Shown here: piece by piece, positions 51,325-55,385 of the stretch | Position numbering within the stretch: position 1 is the first letter of the stretch | Layout: each line of letters opens with the position of its first letter | Assembly: GCA_021775455.1 (NCBI GenBank) | Contig: JAJFHU010000029.1 | Location: 1-55,385 of the forward strand | DNA: 55,385 nucleotides | Origin: Hyphomicrobiales bacterium | GTDB lineage: Bacteria > Pseudomonadota > Alphaproteobacteria > Rhizobiales > Rhizobiaceae | Direction: 5' to 3' | Program-made: the position numbers and the translations under genes | The notes under the pieces: model-generated | Told to the model about the DNA's origin: nothing | What the model saw: only the letters and a program-made list of their open reading frames with translations | The model's database searches: none

Positions 51325-52242
51325 TTGTTTCAGAATATGTCACCGTTTGTCCGGGCGGTCCTCACAATCCTGCTGGCAATTTTCCTGTTTGACATAATGG
51401 GTGCGGTCATCAAATTGCTGGGGGAGCGTTATTCACCACAGCAATTGTCAGTATTCCGGAATCTCTTTGGATTGCTACCCAGCCTTGCTGTGCTCTGGTA
51501 CTCGAAGGACTGGCAAAATGCCGGTCGCCCGTTGATCCTGAAGCAATGGAAACTCGGTCTAGCACGCGGCGCTTTTGTAGTTCTGGCCCAATTCTGTTTT
51601 TATCTCTCCCTAACCAAACTGGAATTCGCAACTGCTTCGACAATCGCATTTTCAGGGCCGATTTTTGTAACGGCACTTTCCATTCCAATACTGGGTCACA
51701 CGGTCGGTCTTTGGCGCTGGCTTGCAGTTGGAATTGGCTTTGCCGGTGTCGTGATGGTCATGCAACCAGGAAGTGGCATTTTTAACTGGTATGCAATTCT
51801 GCCACTTGGCGCTGCATTTGGATACGCCAGTATCAGTGTATCGGCCCGGTTGTTTGATGAATCGGTTCCAACTGCATTGATCAACATTTATGCCATTGTA
51901 GCAGCGGTGGTTGGTTCAGCAATTCTCACACTCATGACTTCAGGTTTCACGCCAATTGCGAGCACCGAAGACTGGTACTGGCTGATTGCCATTGGAGTTG
52001 CAGGTGGCGCCGCCGTCTTCTGCCTGATATCTGCCTACCGGATGACCGAGCCCAGCAATCTTTCACCGTTTGAGTTTTTCGGAATTCCGTTTTCATTCGC
52101 GCTTGGTTGGTACTTCTTTGCCGAAGCACCGATAGACCGGCTGATGCCTGGCGTGTTGTTTGTCATCGGCGGCGGATTGTTGATCGTCTGGCGGGAACGA
52201 CAAGTGAAAAAGCAAAAACAAGCCAGTGCTGAATTCACCTAA
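51325..52242 (+). CDS. EamA-family (DMT) transporter
   Basis: A 305-residue membrane protein with ten helices in two EamA repeats. The first is residues about 10-140, including RYSPQQLSVFRNLFGLLPSL and FATASTIAFSGPIFVTAL. The second is about 150-290, including YRMTEPSNLSPFEFFGIPFS. It probably exports a metabolite. The start is a TTG at 51325 with GGAGAG seven bases upstream; an ATG four codons later has no better site. It converges tail to tail, with a 4-bp overlap, on the Rieske oxygenase gene. Confidence 0.93.
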   Translation: MFQNMSPFVRAVLTILLAIFLFDIMGAVIKLLGERYSPQQLSVFRNLFGLLPSLAVLWYSKDWQNAGRPLILKQWKLGLARGAFVVLAQFCFYLSLTKLEFATASTIAFSGPIFVTALSIPILGHTVGLWRWLAVGIGFAGVVMVMQPGSGIFNWYAILPLGAAFGYASISVSARLFDESVPTALINIYAIVAAVVGSAILTLMTSGFTPIASTEDWYWLIAIGVAGGAAVFCLISAYRMTEPSNLSPFEFFGIPFSFALGWYFFAEAPIDRLMPGVLFVIGGGLLIVWRERQVKKQKQASAEFT

Positions 52243-53378
52243 AACTTCCGCTCAAATCCTCCCGTTTTTTCTGCAAGATATTGCGCAAAGTCGAAGTTGG
52301 GTCGCTCCAAATGGCTTAGATGGCCAGGCTTCGCAGCACCGGCACAAATGCCCCGATACACTTTTTCGGTGCACCCGCGATCTTCCACATTGACCTCGTC
52401 CAACAATATTTTCAATTGATCCAGTTGTTCGCGAGCTTCGGGAGAATTGATAAATTCCGGCGCCATTCCACCCCCGAATGAAATCCTGACCTGCCCCGCT
52501 CCCTGCGGATGCAGTGACAAGTACCAGAAGTATCCAGGCGTGAGCGTGATCAGTAAGCTAGGATAGATTGCCAGCAAAAATGTCGTCCGTCGCCGCTCAC
52601 CTTTCATACGCTTGTTGTCTGGATGCGCTAACGCAATTTTCAGCGTCTCATCCTTGAGGATGGTGTGATAGTTAAATGCCTGACTACCCGGAACGCACAC
52701 CATCTCCTCCAGCTTGGAGAGGCCACCAATGGTTCCTGCGTGACATACGGGCAGATGGTAACTCTCCATGAAATTTTCAGCGAGGATTTTCCAGTTCGTG
52801 TCCCAAACGTGGTTTTCATGGAAGGTCTCAACATAATTTTCCATCGCGTAATCGCTGATTAGGCCCTCCACCTCGCCAAGCGATTCAGAAACTGAAGGCG
52901 CATCCGGATTGAGCGTCACCATCACCCAGCCGAGCCACTCCTCGCAGCGGACTTGCGGCAGTTTGTAGTCTGATTTGCAGAAACCGGCATTTTGATCCAT
53001 CGCCGGAGCACCGCGAAGGGAACCATCCAGATTGTAAGTCCATGCATGGTAAGGACACACGATTGCTTTTCTGTTGCCAGAACCTTCCAGCAGGGTCGAC
53101 ATGCGATGCAGACACACATTCGACATGGCCCGCAGGCTGCCGCTCCCGTCCCGAATAACAAAAATGGGCTGACCTGCCAGTTCGTAAGTTATATAGTCAC
53201 CCGTATTTGCGAGACTGTTTGCCCGTCCGACACATACCCAATCCTTGGAGAATACATCCTCCAGTTCACGTTTCAGGAAGTCCTCGCTCGTGTAAACACT
53301 GGTCGGCATCGCCCGCGCTTCATTGAACGGTGCGCTAACATTTTTGATAAGTTCTGAAACCGGTTTGATTTCACTCAT
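52239..53378 (-). CDS. Rieske non-haem iron oxygenase alpha subunit, quaternary-ammonium type
   Basis: A 379-residue oxygenase. The Rieske cluster ligands are Cys89 and His91 (CLHRM) and Cys108 and His111 (CPYHAW). The mononuclear iron site is [13 protein letters not shown], with His208 and His213 and an acid near 333. The residue that bridges the two metal sites is Glu205 rather than the usual Asp. Glu at this place is characteristic of enzymes acting on quaternary ammonium compounds (carnitine, glycine betaine, stachydrine). A reductase partner is not encoded next to it. The ATG at 53378 is chosen. It is divergent from queF. Confidence 0.9.
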   Translation of the reverse strand: MSEIKPVSELIKNVSAPFNEARAMPTSVYTSEDFLKRELEDVFSKDWVCVGRANSLANTGDYITYELAGQPIFVIRDGSGSLRAMSNVCLHRMSTLLEGSGNRKAIVCPYHAWTYNLDGSLRGAPAMDQNAGFCKSDYKLPQVRCEEWLGWVMVTLNPDAPSVSESLGEVEGLISDYAMENYVETFHENHVWDTNWKILAENFMESYHLPVCHAGTIGGLSKLEEMVCVPGSQAFNYHTILKDETLKIALAHPDNKRMKGERRRTTFLLAIYPSLLITLTPGYFWYLSLHPQGAGQVRISFGGGMAPEFINSPEAREQLDQLKILLDEVNVEDRGCTEKVYRGICAGAAKPGHLSHLERPNFDFAQYLAEKTGGFERKF

Positions 53379-53507
53379 GATTTTTTCTGCCCACAAAATT
53401 ATTCTTGTCTTATGCTAATTCAAATTTGCGGCTCTGAAAATCCTCTTTGTTGCGATTGGTCAAGGAAAGCATTAATGACCATTGCCAACGAAACGGGAAA
53501 CCACAAC

Positions 53508-53969
53508 ATGACGAAAACCGATACTGCTGGACTTACCCAACTGGGTGCAAATGTGAAGCTGCCAGGCAACCCCGAAGAGGCCATCTTGGAACGTGTACCA
53601 AGTTCGCAGGATGTAGATTATGTTGTTCGATTTACAGCTCCGGAATTTACTTCCCTTTGCCCGATGACAGGCCAACCTGATTTTGCGCATCTGGTAATCG
53701 ACTATGTGCCTGATCAATGGCTGGTTGAATCCAAGTCGCTGAAATTATATCTCGGCTCATTTCGCAATCATGGTGCTTTCCATGAGGATTGCACCGTTGG
53801 CATCGGCCGCAAACTCGTCGACACCTTGAATCCCAAATGGCTGCGGATCGGCGGATACTGGTATCCGCGCGGCGGCATACCCATTGATGTTTTTTGGCAG
53901 ACAAACAATCCGCCGGAAAATGTCTGGATTCCTGACCAGGGCGTTCCACCCTATCGCGGCAGGGGTTGA
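53508..53969 (+). CDS. queF: QueF, NADPH-dependent 7-cyano-7-deazaguanine reductase
   Basis: A 153-residue type I QueF for queuosine tRNA modification, converting preQ0 to preQ1. The catalytic Cys51 is in [15 protein letters not shown] with Asp58. The QueF motif ESKSLKLYL is at 74-82 and the substrate-binding HE pair is in GAFHEDCT (92-93). Length is typical of unimodular QueF. The ATG at 53508 matches the usual rhizobial start (MTKTD); an ATG at 53475 has a better AAGGAAAG site but would add 11 unrelated residues. No other queuosine genes are in the window. Confidence 0.95.
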   Translation: MTKTDTAGLTQLGANVKLPGNPEEAILERVPSSQDVDYVVRFTAPEFTSLCPMTGQPDFAHLVIDYVPDQWLVESKSLKLYLGSFRNHGAFHEDCTVGIGRKLVDTLNPKWLRIGGYWYPRGGIPIDVFWQTNNPPENVWIPDQGVPPYRGRG

Positions 53970-54091
53970 GCGGATCGCCGCAGACTGGCAGCTCCGCTTT
54001 TCTCGATCCGCCATAGCACTTTGCAGGTGCTTCCCCGGAACCCCCTACCCATAAGCCATCTCTCAACTCGTCATTCTCGGGGGTCCGCGCG

Positions 54092-54118
54092 GCAAACAAT
54101 TCTCAATTGTTTGCTTTT
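54092..54118 (+). terminator. Perfect inverted repeat, possible queF terminator
   Basis: GCAAACAATT (54092-54101) pairs perfectly with AATTGTTTGC (54105-54114) around CTC, followed by TTTT. It lies about 120 bp after queF and 170 bp from the convergent esterase stop. The gap 53970-54286 has no other supported feature. Confidence 0.5.
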
Positions 54119-54286
54119 CGCGCTACCAACCCGAGGATCCATGCTGCATTGTTTGGCCAATTTGTATGTGTCGCTCCTGTGTCTGGTGTTGGAATGACAA
54201 AGGGAATGCAAGCAGTGATGGTCGCCAAGCGGACATTCAATGTTTTATTTTTTGGCAAACGAGAACAATATTCGACTGGCATCTCT

Positions 54287-55120
54287 TCAGCGGTCAAGGT
54301 TTTCGAACCAATCGAGCACAATGCTTGTCCAATTTTTCGGCAAAGTGTGGCCTCTTTTATGCAAAACGAGTTCCAGGCTGCCTTGTCCACAGCTCCAGCG
54401 TTTGCGCCAATTTCCGTCCTTGACATCATGCTTCACGGCATTATTCGGACATTCGTTTTCGCGCCGCCAAAGCTTCAGGCCTTCCCAAATATCGGCTTGG
54501 CTGACGGTAACATCAAACTCGTCATTGTGCCATGTGCGGCCTTCGAGCGGCACCAGCTTGTCGGCGAACCCATGGGTGTGGAGCATGTGCACAGGTCCGA
54601 TGCAATCTTCGGTTGCGGGCAGCCAAAAGCCGCCAGAGACCGGAGCGTAGGCATGGGCGAAATCCGGCGCGAGACAAGCTACTTCCCATACCATCGACCC
54701 ACCACGCGAAAACCCGCTCAGCAGTACTCGCTCCGGGTCCACCTGCGCATGTACTGCAGCATCAGCCATTACGTCACGGAAAAACCTGACATCGGCGCGG
54801 GGATAGGTATTCCATCCGTCGCGCACGGCCCAGTCCGTCGGTTTGTTCTGGTGCCACGGTAGTGCGGTTGGCGCGATTACCGCATAACCTCGCTCTGTAA
54901 ATCGGCCAACGAAACGCTTGTTGCGGATAATCTTGGACCCGGTGCTGCCGTAACCATGTAGATACATAACTGCCGGACCGCCCTGCCATCCCGCTGGAAC
55001 TGCAATATGGTATTCGCCAGATGCAATCTTGCAGGGCTCAGTCTCGCTGCCGCAGTCAAGTGCCAGTGCCTGACCTGCGGTTAGAAACATTGCCGAAATT
55101 AACATGTAACGGAAAATCAT
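54287..55120 (-). CDS. Secreted PHB-depolymerase-like esterase
   Basis: A 277-residue exported alpha/beta hydrolase. The signal peptide is residues about 1-20 (MLISAMFLTAGQALA, cut before LDCG). The oxyanion region is VMYLHGYGSTG (51-61) and the nucleophile is Ser138 in SGFSRGGSM. The acid is in HGFADKLVP and the base is His in HKRGHTLP near the end. This is the LpqC/PHB-depolymerase esterase family, related to feruloyl esterases. Several cysteines (C23, C30 and others) suggest periplasmic disulfides. It converges on queF. Confidence 0.9.
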   Translation of the reverse strand: MIFRYMLISAMFLTAGQALALDCGSETEPCKIASGEYHIAVPAGWQGGPAVMYLHGYGSTGSKIIRNKRFVGRFTERGYAVIAPTALPWHQNKPTDWAVRDGWNTYPRADVRFFRDVMADAAVHAQVDPERVLLSGFSRGGSMVWEVACLAPDFAHAYAPVSGGFWLPATEDCIGPVHMLHTHGFADKLVPLEGRTWHNDEFDVTVSQADIWEGLKLWRRENECPNNAVKHDVKDGNWRKRWSCGQGSLELVLHKRGHTLPKNWTSIVLDWFENLDR

Positions 55121-55385
55121 TCAGCATTACCCCATATGTTCAGGTTATCGCCGAGTAGCTACAACAACCTCAGAAATGATGTATCTACTATTGTACATCA
55201 TCTATCAGCAGCACCCAATCACAGGCAATTTGAATGTCCCAATCGGGTCTTGGCTGTGTAGAAACACTGCCGGATTTGGTTTTATTTTCTGGATTGGTTG
55301 TTGTGTTGGGATTTCCGGCAATTTTGCCGATTTTGCATTGCATCGGCCGGTTTATGCCCATCAGGGTGATTGATGCAGGTTTGGT

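Noticed and set aside
54103-54282. 59-codon reverse frame starting 4 bp after the esterase stop
   Set aside because: Spacing would allow coupling, but there is no clear ribosome site, no recognisable domain, and its stop lies inside the inverted repeat at 54092-54114.
54107-54862. Forward frame of 251 codons
   Set aside because: Antisense to the secreted esterase, which has a signal peptide and a full catalytic motif set; the forward frame is its shadow.
55188-55385. Reverse frame open to the right edge of the window (65 codons), and the mirrored forward frame 55176-55373
   Set aside because: Both are open in the same codon register and neither has a recognisable domain; sequence beyond the edge is needed to decide whether a gene ends here.

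Overview
The window looks like chromosome or large replicon of a moderate-GC alphaproteobacterium, most likely of the Hyphomicrobiales (rhizobial order), possibly marine. The evidence is an imuA-imuB-dnaE2 mutasome with an alphaproteobacterial-type LexA box (GAAC-N7-GAAC), QueF, DUF992, DUF736 and DUF3768 proteins, an ExoD-family protein, and abundant TRAP/ABC solute uptake genes. No rRNA, tRNA or CRISPR array was seen. All assignments rest on reading the sequence; no database search was run.

Layout. 1-5.2 kb: the tail of an unknown gene, an MFS transporter, and an AraC-type regulator divergent from a three-gene redox set (NmrA-like, FMN reductase, DUF1772). 5.57-11.2 kb: the SOS mutasome imuA-imuB-dnaE2 behind a LexA operator. 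11.4-22.2 kb: an accessory island. It has a solitary tyrosine recombinase, IS3- and IS6-family transposase remnants, two unannotated tiny genes and an MscS gene whose 5' end has been replaced by the IS6 fragment. Stress and envelope genes follow (DUF992, DUF6494 with a frameshift, TSUP transporter, HtpX, CBS, TerC, ExoD). A plasmid/ICE-flavoured module (DUF3768, DUF736 and two unknowns) with strong terminators closes it.

22.6-35.9 kb: catabolic genes under four regulators (LysR, GntR, IclR and their divergent promoters). A seven-gene minus-strand operon encodes a CMD/AhpD-like protein, an Xsc-like thiamine-diphosphate enzyme, an alpha/beta hydrolase, a PF06684 protein, a luciferase-like monooxygenase, an aldehyde dehydrogenase and a flavin reductase. 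Next to it is a SAF/UxaA two-subunit lyase resembling sulfolactate sulfo-lyase (SuyAB). Then come a GMC oxidoreductase, a YjbE-type TerC protein, a TRAP uptake system with fused DctQM, an SDR and a zinc alcohol dehydrogenase. I read this as an importer plus oxidation and cleavage enzymes for an uncharacterised organic acid, sulfonate or heterocycle; the substrate is inferred, not shown.

41.7-53.4 kb: an oligopeptide-type ABC importer with a Tat-exported binding protein, atypical permeases and a double ATPase carrying an unexpected C-terminal helix-hairpin-helix domain. An MFS transporter, two Fe(II)/2-oxoglutarate-type oxygenases, an EamA transporter and a Rieske oxygenase of the quaternary-ammonium type (Glu at the bridging position) follow. 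The window ends with queF and a secreted PHB-depolymerase-like esterase.

The strongest candidates for something undescribed are the seven-gene operon with its SuyAB/TRAP neighbours, and the HHH-tailed ABC ATPase with its operon.
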